DNA from: Nematopogon swammerdamellus | Taxonomy: Eukaryota > Arthropoda > Insecta > Lepidoptera > Adelidae | DNA length: 64,000 bases | Reading direction: 5' to 3' | Assembly: GCA_946902875.1 (NCBI GenBank) | Contig: OX336343.1 | Coordinates: 21,375,596 to 21,439,595, forward strand | Shown here: positions 20,195 to 31,439 of the stretch, one piece after another | How positions within the stretch are numbered: the first letter of the stretch is position 1 | How the letters are laid out: each line of letters begins with the position of its first letter | Translations under genes and position numbers: made by a program | Notes under the pieces: generated by a model | Database searches by the model: none | Told to the model about the DNA's origin: nothing | The model's input: only the letters and a program-made list of their open reading frames with translations

Positions 20195-20540
20195 GCAAGG
20201 ATTTGTACCGTGTGGGGCCGGTACTTTAAAAGAATAGCCCCACTGCATATCTCCCCGTGCATGTCGTAAAAGGCGACTAAGGGATATGACTCCCTTCTTA
20301 TATTACTAGGTGGTAGGGTTTAACCCGCCCGGGTTGGTACCACCGCACTGAATGAAAGGTCGGTCGAAACGGCTATGTAAATAGTTTGTGTTTTCCATCC
20401 AGTTCAGTGTAGCCGGCACGACCGAAGGGAAGCACTGACGTGGCACCAAGTTCACCCGGTGTTATGGGCTGACATCACAGATGTTGTAGGTGATGTAGCC
20501 AACCGTGTCAGTTTCAATAAAAAAAAAAAAAAAAAAATTT
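20195..20540 (+). mobile_element. XA composite SINE, full length
   Basis: Opens with the X head ('ccgtgtggggccggtacttt', 'gaatagccccactgcatatc', 'catgtcgtaaaaggcgacta') and passes at 'agggatatgactcccttctt' into the SINE-A central domain ('aggtggtagggtttaacccg') and tail, ending in an 18 A run. It has no tRNA or 5S block. Five more partial copies share this junction. Confidence 0.9.
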
Positions 20541-20720
20541 GGCTAACGACTAGGAGAGTCGATAAGTCGGGTGACCGTCGCGTCGCGCCGGTGCTTTCTC
20601 CACACAACGTGTAGTGCTCAACATTCAGAGAGCAAAATTGTGAAAATTATCCTAGGTACCGCAGGGGAGTTAGCAAAACTAGAGAACTATTAATATGAAG
20701 GTAAGTTTGTTAGTTAACAT
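20541..20720. other. Spacer, nothing recognised
   Basis: Mixed composition; no feature supported. Confidence 0.4.
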
Positions 20721-21217
20721 TTAAGGGGGGGTACTAGGCAAAAGCACTTCGTATTTCCCTAACCATACCCATATTTCAAGTGATTTAACTATAATTTATA
20801 TGCCTATAGTTAGGTAAAGATTCAAGGTATAATGTGAATACATTATTTTTAATTTAATCTTATAAATTCCCAAAATTATGTAGTTGAAAAGTGGTAAAAT
20901 CGTTAAAAAATGCCTTTGCTATTTCCCTCGCCATTTTTTACAAATGCATCTTATACGAAAAATGCTTCATCGAGCTTAGAGTCAATAAGACTAAGAATCA
21001 TCTAAATAAATTCAAACACTTACAGAATAAATGCATTTTCGAACGTTTTCACCACTTTTCACCCCATTATTTTTCAGAGAATTTACAAGATTATATTACA
21101 ATAATCTATCACACATTATATCTTGAATCTTTACCTAAAACTATATGCATATAAATTACGATAATACCTAGTTACGATAATAATATGATGTGATGTTTTG
21201 CCTAGTACCCCCCTTAA
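20721..21217. mobile_element. Foldback MITE F2
   Basis: Terminal inverted repeats 'ggggtactaggcaaaa' and 'ttttgcctagtacccc'. Inner pairing continues, e.g. 'gttaggtaaagattcaaggt' against 'atcttgaatctttacctaaa'. About 500 bp. The 87-codon frame at 20891-21154 is only read-through of the palindrome. Confidence 0.9.
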
Positions 21218-21239
21218 TTTGTTAATCATCTCGGAGAAA

Positions 21240-21541
21240 TTAATGATACTCATTTTTAAGTTTCCGGATTAACAGTAGGTGTAATTAAAGACTTACATAA
21301 GTCGACGTGTCGCCAGCTACGTCATGGGCTTCATCAGGAACTGCGGGAGTTCCTGGAGCCGACGTCTGGTGCCCGTTGTACCAGACGTCAAACTGCTCTT
21401 TTTCGAAGTTTTAGCTGTGGGTAGGTTGCAGAATATTCGGCAGCGGTGTCAGATCGCGATCCATACATCGTACTAAGTGACGGCTGCTTTCTTTAGTACA
21501 CCTAATTTTTATCCGGAAACTTAAAAATGAGTATAACTAAT
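21240..21541. mobile_element. Inverted-repeat element F3
   Basis: Ends 'tactcatttttaagtttccg' (left) and 'cggaaacttaaaaatgagta' (right), with 'aggtgta' and 'tacacct' continuing inward. The centre is GC-richer and holds 'gacgtctggtgcccg' and 'gtaccagacgtc', a second small inverted pair. No open frame. Confidence 0.9.
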
Positions 21542-21549
21542 AAAAGAGT

Positions 21550-21812
21550 TAACTTTTTTTTTTATGGAAACTGACACGGTTGGCTACATCACCTACAACA
21601 TCCGTGATGTCAGCCCATAACACCGGGTGAACTTGGTGCCACGTCAGTGCCTCCCTTCGGTCGTGCCGGCTACACTGAACTGGACGGAAAACACAAACTA
21701 TTTACATAGCCGTTTCGACCGACCTTTCATTCAGTGCGGTGGTACCAACCCGGGCGGGTTAAACCCTACCACCTAGTAATATAAGAAGGGAATCATATCC
21801 CTTAATCCATTG
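21550..21812 (-). mobile_element. XA composite SINE, head-truncated
   Basis: T-run then 'atggaaactgacacggttgg' through the central domain to 'aagaagggaatcatatccct', i.e. the XA junction, cut off inside the X head. It lies opposite to the XA at 20195, about 1 kb away. Confidence 0.9.
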
Positions 21813-23085
21813 ATGTCTAATTTTATAGATCGAACGTCGCGCGATTTAACCTGTACTACGTTTCGTCTTAACAAGTGTGCGTGCATTCACACACAGTATT
21901 GTGATACTCACACAAGCACACACTTACATCATATAGTCGTTTCATGTCCGTAAACGGCGGGCATCGGAGCGCGCCGCGCCTCCTGCCACGAGATACTTTC
22001 GTGTTTGCATTTTACACACCGCCATGCTGTCACGTGACGCGATCCCTACGACGTTACTGTCGCGTTCTCACTTGCCTGCAGATGATAAGAGTGAGCGAGA
22101 AAGTTGTCATCGCTCGCCCATCGGCGCGATTGTCGTATTTCCGCTCGCTCTTATGATCAGTAGGCAGGTGGGAACGAGAACGCGATAGCTACGTCACACA
22201 AGTCAGCATGGCTTCTTAACACGTCATAACATGCTCAGGCGAAACAAACAACAACGTTTGTCACTGTTACTCTTGCATAAAACACAGCTTTACTCTTTCT
22301 CGTTCGCTCTTTATATTAATTACGTATACAAAAATCTGTTTAACATAAAATTTGAGAAAAAAACCAGCAAAATAAATACTTACTGATGGAAGGAGACGCC
22401 ATTCTTTACGTAATTTCGATCTGAGCTGTTACAATACTTGTAACAGCAACCGGACATGCTGAACACACGCACTTTTGCGCCACAGACTCGGTACAGTAAG
22501 ACTTACGCTCAACACGCGCTGCACACGCCGTATGAAGCGGCTGTCCGTGAAATCTGCAATTTATGCAGTTCTCGTCGAGAACAAATTTGTTCGGGAGTAA
22601 TGTATGGGATGGGCATATCTCTAAATATACATCAATGCCTTAATCGCCTTTCACGACATACACGACATAACTAAACATTAGAAAAAGTTAATTATATTTG
22701 TAAATATTTACTTTTTGAAGAAAATCGTTAATCACTTGAAGTAATAGGATTCATAAACATATATAATATGTATATCAGAAAACACGAGAAAGCTTAAATA
22801 GAAAATATCATCAAATTCTGTTTCAAGTCAGAAGTGTATATTTTAATAACAGCTGTAATCATTATAAGGAAGCCACAAGCGACGTTAACGCGGGTGAATC
22901 AACAAGAAAAGACCACATTAAGTGTTTACATTGTGAAAATGTCATTTGTTATCTTAATATTACATACGAATTATCTTATCTGAAATCTTGAACATATTAG
23001 TTTCTAATGCATTCAATCATTTTGTCATTTGCGGTCATAATGTTTTAAATTAGAATTTTAACTTATCAAGTACGCAAATAGCTGT
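21813..23085. other. Spacer, CpG-containing in 21940-22240, no gene supported
   Basis: 21940-22240 has more CpG ('ggagcgcgccgcgcctcctg') and open frames of 70-72 codons, but no motif, no splice context that I trust and no repeat match. The remainder is AT-rich. It could hold a promoter or a divergent exon; I cannot support either. Confidence 0.35.
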
Positions 23086-23222
23086 AGTAGATAGATAGAT
23101 AGAAAATTCTTTATTGCTCCAGTAAACATTAAACAGTAACAAATACATTGGAAAATTTACATAAGGTGCAAAGGCGGACTTACAGAGATTTCTTACAATC
23201 AACCTTTGGATGTTTGAGATTC
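23086..23222 (-). mobile_element. LINE 3' tail with (TATC)n
   Basis: Minus strand: 'tgtaagaaatctctgtaagt', 'ccgcctttgcaccttatgta', 'ggagcaataaagaattttct', then (ATCT)4. The same 3' UTR type recurs at 32026, 36475, 44998 and 55925. Confidence 0.7.
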
Positions 23223-23691
23223 GATACTACAGTGGAATGTAAGTAGGTAGTAGCAAAAGAGTTACGTGACAATTGAAGATAAAAATAATAATAAGAATAC
23301 TTATTAATACATACATATAAGTACATGCTAGTAAAATATAAGCCATACAAAATATAAAAATAAATAAATTACTAAATATATAGAATATTATATACAAATA
23401 AATATACATACATACATACTTGTCCATCCATCCAGCTGTATTTATTGTTATTTAGGCTTTATGTCATGGCTCATATTGGCCCGTGTAGAACTAATATTAT
23501 AAAGAGGTAAAGTTTGTAAGCAGCTTAGGTGATAGAAAATATTTAATTTAAGTTGTTACATTTCTGTTACATTTAATTTTTCTTTGTCAAATAAAAAATA
23601 GTTCTTATGAATTATTAAAAAAAATATTAAAATGCAGGGTAGGTTTAAATTATTGTTTATATAACCCAATTTTTATAACTGTGCACTTCGA
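23223..23691. other. AT-rich spacer
   Basis: Short tandem TACA/TATA stretches; nothing recognised. Confidence 0.4.
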
Positions 23692-23794
23692 GCTGTCAAA
23701 GTCGTTAGGTTGGCAGGACTGAATTCACCTCCCGCTTACTTCCTCTCCTCTTCGCGGTGAAATTCAGTCCTGCCAACCTAACGACTTTGACAGC
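23692..23794. repeat. Near-perfect 38-bp-stem hairpin
   Basis: Left arm 'gctgtcaaagtcgttaggtt' continuing to 'gaattcacc' at 23729. The right arm starts 'ggtgaaattcagtcctgcca' at 23756 and ends 'acgactttgacagc' at 23794. One extra A is the only mismatch. The loop is 26 nt. Single copy in the window. Confidence 0.95.
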
Positions 23795-23799
23795 GTTCG

Positions 23800-23965
23800 T
23801 TTGTTGTTGTATCACTGTTTTGTAATGTGTGTGTTTTAATAAATACACTTTTAAACGTTGTAAATTTGGATGTAGAAGGTAATCTCCGAAAATACTCATC
23901 CGATTTTGACCAATATTCAGGATGGACATAGGCTATGCGAGCGAAGCCGCGGGCAAATACTAGTG
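23800..23965 (+). repeat. Dispersed repeat ending 'gccgcgggcaaatactagt'
   Basis: 'aaaatactcatccgattttg' and 'ataggctatgcgagcgaagc' are typical of the short 3' ends of lepidopteran nonautonomous elements. Similar endings occur in S and R. Confidence 0.5.
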
Positions 23966-24207
23966 TCAGATAAAGATAAGATTCCGTACTAAACGGCGAC
24001 AGCTAGCCACCTCTCACCTCGGCACAGTCCTTCCACCGAGTCATGCAGCAGGTGGGTTATCTTAAGTTATCCTGTCCGAATGCTTTGCGAAGCGTGGTAC
24101 TGTGTTGTACTGTATTTACCAGAGTCCTCGCTGCACAACATCGATTACTCTACTTACCCCGATTGTCGGTATACAGCGTGTGGTGTGTATGTATGTATGC
24201 ACATATG
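23966..24207 (+). mobile_element. X retroposon, 5'-truncated
   Basis: From 'agataagattccgtactaaa' through 'ccgagtcatgcagcaggtgg' to 'gtgtatgtatgtatg'. Lacks the first ~80 bp of X. Confidence 0.85.
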
Positions 24208-25284
24208 CATGTTAGACTTTAATAATGAACCAATGCTTCACTTATTATGAGGCATCATTAGACTTTAATAATGAACCAAAGTTTATGTTACTCTGTGATG
24301 ATTTTACTCGCAAACCACACTAGCAGTGAGTTTGGTGTTAGAATAAAATATGTATGGCTTTAAAACATGATAAACTCTATGCAATGAAAAACCGTAATAA
24401 AAAAAAAGTCGCAAAGGCTCACGAAAATTCTAAAATTTGATTCCTACCTGATGTTCAGCATTTTATAGTCATATAATTAACAATAATACTACACCACTTT
24501 TTTGGATGCTATTTAATTCTCATAAATCACTTTTGAGAACGTGAAAAAATTAAGTGCCTGCACCTGACAGTTTTGGTTATGATATTCGTAAAATTTAAAA
24601 AATTTACCGCATGGCGGAAGTCTGATCCTCTTGGAATAAATTCTCCTCCAACGAAATATAGACTGTTGTGTCAAATCAAAGAATACATCTTTCTCTCTCC
24701 TTTAAATAATTTTCCCATTAGTTAAAGGGTGACGAGTCTTGCCTGTCAATTTGTAATATATATTGACCATATGAGTGTTAAACATTAGACACTTTAGCGT
24801 TTTTAAAAATTGCAACCTTCATATGTGGTAACCAATTTTAAAAAGTTTCATGACTCTCAATAACGGCGCCTATGTCCTTCCATTCTGGGCGATCGTTCTA
24901 GCGTCCTCTCACAACTTACATTTGTATGTTGCGTCTCGTTCGCAGTCAGTCTGAGAGATCCTACATGCAGGAAGTCCGCTGGCTCTTAATATATATATTG
25001 TGAACATCTGCACGACTGTGATCAGGATTAAATCGGTTGCTAGGCAAATTTGTTTCATTCGCCTATTTTAAACAGTAGCCATGCTGCTCGACCAGAATAA
25101 ATTAACTCGCGATTCTAAACTTGAACGAATTACTAAATCTACATCGTCTTGTATTTAAATGTTCGTGGTTGTAAATCTCAATTTCACAATCATGTTTGCA
25201 TAAATATTCATGACACCAAATGTCTACATATATAAGTTCAATAAAATTTATAAAAATAATTAAATTATGCTATGTCGTATTTGT
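24208..25284. other. AT-rich spacer, nothing recognised
   Basis: A short direct repeat ('ttagactttaataatgaacc' at about 24210 and 24250) is the only structure seen. No coding signal. Confidence 0.45.
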
Positions 25285-25610
25285 TTTTTTTATGTAAACC
25301 AACATTGGTGGCTGTGCCGAAAGACAAATGGTGCAGTCGACAGAGCCAAAATCACTCGCGATAGCCACGCTCAGTTAGGTGCCATGCCAGCCGATTTACA
25401 GACTATTGCTAGGCTCTGTGTCTAGCCTGTTAATACGACGTTTGTCGGGAAACACACTCTCCGGAAGACAGTTGCTTTACGCGGTGCGACAAAGAAACGA
25501 TTTAGAGAACCGATGATGGGTTCTCTAAAGCCCAATGTCAACAACAAAAGGGTGTTGAGTCTCTCTGCGACGAGTCATGCGGAGATAGGAGGGGTGGCAG
25601 GGAATAATAA
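25285..25610 (-). pseudogene. LINE-c 3' end
   Basis: Minus-strand copy of the LINE-c C-terminus and 3' UTR ('tttatgtaaaccaacattgg', 'gtgccatgccagccgattta', 'gttgctttacgcggtgcgac'). Contains frame-breaking changes. 5'-truncated. Confidence 0.75.
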
Positions 25611-26128
25611 ATCAGGTGTTAATAAATCTGTAAAAAAATTAAAACAATTAGAAAGAAGGTAGAGATTGCCAAGATAATGACGAACGACAACGCTATTAGG
25701 GGTAGTATTGCAACTTTTACCACTAAGCACTTGGGGAGGTGGGTGTGTCAACTCCCACTTAGGGCTAGGAATAATGCATACAAGTACATAATATAATTTG
25801 AATTTTTCGTTCTCACTTATTTCCGTGATGGCAACGAATGGGTCCAAAACGCCACAAAATTGTCACACGATAGATGATACGCTCGAATAAAACAAAATGA
25901 AATAAATAAATTACCAAAACATAAGAGTGAATGTCACAAATACGGCACCTGCTATTTTCCATGTCGCTGCCCACAATCAATTGATCAAATTATATGTCAC
26001 GCTGTTGAGGCTGACGGCACCGGGTTAATGCGATCTACCATCAGCAGAGAAGGGAAAATACGCTGACATAAATATTATATTTTATAATCAAGTCCACTCT
26101 TCTTACTGCAAATATACAGTGCATCCTA
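25611..26128. other. Spacer, nothing recognised
   Basis: A 90-codon minus frame at 25575-25847 overlaps the LINE-c end and has no motif of its own. Confidence 0.4.
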
Positions 26129-26537
26129 GAACCTTGCGATTATTTCCGGCTGGATGGTAAGAGGCTCGATGGTATCAATCTAATTCCATGGACTAATCAT
26201 AGGTCTTTGATTTGGCACGCTACTTGTGTCAACAGATTGGCACCAATCTCACGTCACGTTCGGGCCTCTTCAAGAGGCAAACGCAAAAAATATAGAAATA
26301 TCATTCCAGATTTCTAATTAATTGCGTTTGCGGTTTATACCCTCGTCCGGTCCGTGGAGCAGTGAAGCCAAAAGCTTCACGAAGAGGCTTGGCCCACTAA
26401 CACCACTGGCGTCTCGCAATCAATGGCCTACTTTATTCAAAGGGGTAAGCGTTGCATCATCCGCCATTCAGGTAAGGCCGCAAGTATTCTGGGAACTTCT
26501 GCCCCTTTTGATTGATAGTAATTTTAATGTTTGTTAG
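26129..26537 (+). pseudogene. Relic 1 of RT-linked nuclease-like C-terminal domain
   Basis: Reads, across three frames, EPCDYFRLDGKRLDGINLIP, then WHATCVNRLAP, GKRKKYRN, a stop at about 26312, LRFIPSSGPWSSEAKSFT, TTGVSQSMAYFIQRG, GKAASILGT and a C-terminus ending SNFNVC-stop. This follows the order of a domain I recall downstream of reverse transcriptases in many animal genomes (EPPGL.R.DGKRPDG, W-D-A-T-C-V-D-T, GPW, QR.S.AIQ.GNAAS..GT). Acidic positions are lost here (PD to LD, WD to WH). Clearly dead. The same C-terminal words recur at 37221, 40099 and 53148, so homology within the window is direct; the family identity is from memory. Confidence 0.7.
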
Positions 26538-27483
26538 GTAGGTTTTAATTGTTTAGGTTATTTGTATTACTTTTTTAATTAGACGAAATATTTTTTATGT
26601 ATCTCTCTGATGGTTGAGTGTGAGGGATCAGCACATATCACCGCCTTTATGGTGTCATACCAAAGACTTAACATTTTATTGAATAAAGAATTATAAGTAA
26701 GTTTTATATAAAAATCCATTTCACGATATGAATACGTTTACGTTCCAAAGGAAATAAACGAAATCACTGAACTCGAACAATTTAAAAATGCAATTTAAAA
26801 GTGAACGAATTCGTGCAAATTTTGGAATAGTTTATAGTGTATTGTTTTATTTAAATTGTTTTTATGGATAGATTGTAAAATTTATATTTGTAAAGCCAGT
26901 CTTGCATGGTTCTATGCATGTGAAGGCTGTATTGTACGCCCATTCAGGTATTTTGCATATTCAAAAAACCCGTAATAGAGACACTGTAAAAAAACTGCAA
27001 AAAAACAATAAAGATTTTGATTTTGATTCCCTTACTCGCGCGGACTTACGCCGATAAGGTGACCTAGACTCAGCTTATAAGCTTATTTGGTCGGTGACAC
27101 GTTTTTTCGGGAGTGATATATGAGAGAGGCTCATATATAGTATATAACATTTCAATATCTATAAAAATATTGTTTTGATAAAAAAACCGCGGATCACTAC
27201 TACCGCCCAAACACTACCGTGCATAGTTTAAGGGGGGTTAAACCTATTCTGTGGGTTTTCTTTATGATACAAAACATTTAATTTCGTATAATTTTTAGGA
27301 TTGTTAGTTTTGTTGGTAACGCTACTAGAATACGGCGTAAGAGTGTCTTCGTATAACGCACCAGCGACTCTGTCCATCGATGCATTAAATAAATGAAGTG
27401 AAAACACGACTCGAGAATCTGTGGACGAATTTCGGAAGAGCGTTTTTATACGGATAATGAAGCTTATTTGCGGAAATATAAAG
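26538..27483. other. AT-rich spacer with a possible LINE tail near 27000
   Basis: The stretch 26930-27025 ends 'caataaagattttgattttg', resembling a LINE 3' tail, and may be the 3' UTR of relic 1. The rest is unrecognised. Confidence 0.45.
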
Positions 27484-27955
27484 TTTTTTTTTTTATGGAA
27501 CCTGACACGGTTGGCTATATCACCTACAACATCCGTGATGTCAGCCCATAACACCAGGTGAACTAGGTGCCATGTCAGTGCTTCCCTTCATTTCATGTCG
27601 GCTACACTAAACTGGACGGAAAACACGAACTATTTACATAGCCGTTTCGACCGACGTTTCGTTCAGTGCGGTGGTACCAACCCGGCCGGGATAAACCCTA
27701 CCACCTAGTAAGGTAAGAAGGGAAGGGACCTACAGTTTAACGTGGAATCCGAACCACGGTCAGCCTCCAACGGTCGAGTGGTCCATCCAATCACTGACCG
27801 CGCTCAGCGTTGCTTAATAACAGTTGACTAACCAACCGCGCCACTGAGCTACCGAGGCTGACGAATTTTCTTATCCCTTAGTCGACTTTTGCGACATGCG
27901 ACGGGGAGAGATGTAGTGGGGCTATTCTTTTTAAGTACCGACCCCACACGGTACA
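27484..27955 (-). mobile_element. SINE-A preceded by an X-type head
   Basis: 27484-27862 is a SINE-A on the minus strand with box A variant 'cggtagctcagtggcgcggt' and a partial 5S-like block ('aagcaacgctgagcgcggtc'). Directly upstream in its own orientation (27868-27955) is the X head ('accgtgtggggtcggtactt', 'gactaagggataag'). The two are separated by only a few bases. Confidence 0.85.
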
Positions 27956-28204
27956 AGTGAACATTACAATTTTTTTTAAATACTTGCAGTATAAAATCCA
28001 CTTAGGATTTTTTTTATTATAGTGAAAGTGGCTTTTAATGTCTGTCAGGATCGTGGCACGTTCAGATTGTCTCTGTAAAAAAAATTTAAAAATAAAAAAT
28101 AATTTTTTTTTTACTTTTTTCTCCATCATTCTAACCTTCACCAACAACCTCAAGAGAAATAATTTCACACAATAAATAAAAAGGTCATTCAAATAAACAA
28201 TAAC
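27956..28204. other. AT-rich spacer
   Basis: Nothing recognised. Confidence 0.4.
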
Positions 28205-28500
28205 AAATTAAACCATAAAAAGAATAGCCCCACTGTATCTCTTCCCGTGCATGTCTTAAAAAACGACTAAGGGATAAAGAGGTGACAAGCTAGCCACCTC
28301 TCACCTCGGTGCGGTTCTTCCACCGAGTCGTGCAGCAGGTGGGTCTTCGTGCCTTACTTGCTGCTTGATAGGTTATCTTGTCCGAATGCTTTACGAAACA
28401 AGGTGGTCGGTGTTGGGCTGTAAGTCACCAGTACTTGCAGCACAACACCGATTACTCAGCATACCCCGATTGTCTGAATACAGCGTATGGTATGTAAATA
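28205..28500 (+). mobile_element. X retroposon
   Basis: 'aaaaagaatagccccactgt' to 'ctgaatacagcgtatggtat'. Lacks the first ~20 bp. Internal deletion where others read 'gacaagatgccgtgctaaag'. Confidence 0.85.
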
Positions 28501-28830
28501 TTTTGCCTGGGGCTTCGCTCGCGATAAACTCGGTTTAATAGCAAATCAATAATTGTTTTCAGTTTTTAGGCTGTTCTTTTTTTAAATACCGGCCCCACAC
28601 GGAACAATAATTATTACAGTTAAGTAATGTCTATGCAATAATAGCTATACTACAGAAACAATGCATTTTTTTAGAATAAAAATTATTAGCCTATATGTTA
28701 TTTATTATAGTGCTTGATCCATCTACATACCAAATTTCATCCAAATTCGTTCAGCTGTTTAGGCGTGAAAGTAGAACAAACAAACATTCTTACTTTCGCG
28801 TTTATAAATAATATTAGTGAGATAGTATTG
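28501..28830 (-). repeat. Dispersed lepidopteran-type repeat with short X-head piece
   Basis: Plus-strand left edge 'ttttgcctggggcttcgctc', right edge 'taaataatattagtgagata', with 'accaaatttcatccaaattc' inside. A ~35 bp inverted X-head piece ('ccggccccacacgg') sits at 28571-28605. Confidence 0.6.
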
Positions 28831-30859
28831 AGATGAGATTTCATTTTTCAAAGTTCAAGTTTCAAAGTTCTCTAATTTAAGCTGCACTTTCGACCTACTC
28901 TCGAAAGCGCTCACTCAGTAAAGTTACTTCAAATAAGTAGGTCCGATACTCATCTCATCCCGTTACTGCCGCGCCGCCCGGTCCGACAATGACCTAGTAC
29001 AACAATGTTGCCCTATCTATAGAATGCCTATAACCATTACAAGTTTTCCGAGTGTCCACCAATACTATCGCATGTTCCCTGTTACATTTTATACTGCGTG
29101 TATGCATGTATGTGATTCATCAACATCATTACATTGCAGGTTTGAATTTAGTGATGTGACACGTCACGTAAGTAGTATTACTTAAATACGTTACACCAAA
29201 GTAAATATACCGTTTTTTTTTTTTGTAATTTCAGATCTAAGATGACAGCCAGTACCTTATTATAATTTACATTACTTAAACAAGTATAACGTAAAGTATA
29301 TTTATTAATAGATTGAATTAACTATAATTAAATGATTAACTATTTGGCCAATTTTAGGTAACTATTTATGTTTTTATTGTTTAGTTTTGATTTAATTTAG
29401 TATAGTTGATTGTATTTTTTCAATTATTATTCGTTTAAGAATATTATGGAATAGGTAACTATCTATGGATGATGGATGAATGATAAAAAAATTTGAATAA
29501 TTTAAAATCCATAAATTTTTTAATATTTTTCCATGCCAAATAAATTTATTTAAGACTTAAAAAAAAAAACTATAATTTTACACCATTAGAATCTCATTTA
29601 TTTTCTGTTACCAGTACGACGAACTTGAGTGCATCGACACAGGAAAATGCCCAACCGTGCACTTGAGACATCATTCCAATATGGCTTTGTTTTCTTCCGC
29701 CTATAGCTTCTTCTCTTTCTAACCTATTGTGGTACTAACTTAGACTTAATGCTCTAGCGGTCGATATCGACCCCTCCACAGTCAACGGGTTAAGAATGTT
29801 AAATTATTACTAACATTCTTTACAATAAATTAATTTGAAATTTTTATTATTAGCGCTATGTTTTATTTACATTACTTACGATTACTTACATTATTGCTTA
29901 CATTCCTCTTACATATAAATACCCATCACTCTGTGAATCATCATCTTTGTCTGTGTTCGTGGGGTTATTGTAACTGCGCCGGAGTTCAACAGTGTGTGTC
30001 TAATGAGGTTATATCGTTCTATTTGAAGCCTTGAGAAGTTTTCACACTTCTATGTTCGTTCAAGTTCGTTTATTTTTAGGTTTGTTACACTGACCTGTTT
30101 TTCGTGTTGGCTTCTCATTAGGTCGAATGCAATCTCAAAAAATTATATTAAAATTTATTTTTAATCACCATGAAGTACGCACTCCGTGATCTTTGTTTCT
30201 AGGTTTTGCTGAATTGTTTTTTCTAATGTCGTATAAGACATTTTCCTGAAAAATATTTTTTTTTATTTATTTTAAATTTAGTTTTACACCGTCGCTGTTC
30301 ATAATAGATTTCACATTTAAGACATATAAACACTATGCCAATTAGTAAAAACCACAAGTATGAAATCTATTAGGATTATTAAGAAAATGTCAAAAGGAAA
30401 ATTTTAAATGTACAGAAGTTGTAAATACAATTTAACTAAATGAAATAAAATTAAAGTTTATTTAATAAATAACAAAAAAGTAACAAAATGTTATCTTTTC
30501 CGTATATTTAGGGAAGTGCTTATAAGTTTAGAAATCTTGTAGGTAGGTAAGTATATTTTGTTCATATTATTCCTAAGATTTTGTCAATCCATTTAACATG
30601 ACTTTCTCCAACATAATAGATGCGTGATCGTATTCAACCGCAAATCTTTAAAATCTTCGTTTTATCGAGCTGCGCGGGCTTGGACGCGATCATCTTCCTT
30701 CCACAGTCCTTTTCTCTTGGTTTAGTACAGCCATTGTCATTGTCATTGTTTGTCATTATTGTTGCTATTCTAAAATTGCTATTTCGGAATGTAAGATGAC
30801 GAACTCAAGAGCAAAATGTATTTGCCTACGAATTAATAATTAAACCAACAAGGGAACAT
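28831..30859. other. Two kb of AT-rich DNA, no gene supported
   Basis: No open frame above about 60 codons with any motif, no repeat family found. 28900-29060 and 29600-29790 are less AT-rich. It could be intron or intergenic DNA. Confidence 0.45.
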
Positions 30860-31105
30860 GTTTTTTTTATGAATATTGCGACACTTGGCGTCGTTTCACC
30901 TACAAGTAGGTGTCTAACGATGCCCATGGGCATTCTGTGACGCACGGGGATTGTGAATGGCATGCCATTCACAATCCTGACCGGCTGACAGGAGCCTTTT
31001 CACGCCTCTTTTTAAAAACCGCAGGCTGTACTTGGGAGGAAACAGATGGGCAGGGAGTGCGTTCCACATTTTCCCGGTTCTGTGAATAAAAGACCTACAG
31101 AACTA
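30860..31105 (-). pseudogene. LINE-a 3' end
   Basis: Near copy of 2465-2697 ('caagtaggtgtctaacgatg', 'gcagggagtgcgttccacat'), with a small inverted duplication 'tgaatggcatgccattca' near 30960. Encodes the WNALP..GRHGI tail on the minus strand. Confidence 0.75.
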
Positions 31106-31439
31106 GAAATGTTACTTTAGTTATGCACTTTAGTCGACACATTTTATAATTAATGTTTAATTTACCATGTTTACTACGTTAGCCGAAGAGACGATACGAC
31201 AACCGTCGGTTGGAGTAGCCGTGCCCTACACTGGCGGCTGTGGAGAGGAAACGTAGTGTGGGAAGACCACCCGCCGCGCCGGGTGGGACGACGACATCAA
31301 AGTATGTCGTCGGAAAGCAGTGGTTACGTATCGCTGAAGGTCGGGAGGACTGGAGGAAAATTGGAGAGGCGTGTGTCCAGCAGTGGACGCTTACACGCTG
31401 ACTGACTGATTTTGCCTGCATGTTTAATTTTATATATTT
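31106..31439 (+). pseudogene. RTE-like LINE C-terminal fragment
   Basis: From about 31160 the plus strand, in shifting frames, encodes HWRLWRGN, RWDDDIK and GREDWRKIGEACVQQW, then a stop at about 31401. This order (GRP.RW.DDI...W...G.AYVQQW) is that of RTE-clade reverse transcriptase ends, known from memory. Not functional. Confidence 0.65.

Noticed and set aside
20891..21154. 87-codon frame with Lys/Asn-rich product
   Set aside because: It lies wholly within the foldback MITE F2 and has no motif.
21940..22240. CpG patch as promoter of a host gene
   Set aside because: No motif, transcript evidence or adjoining exon can be shown from sequence alone.
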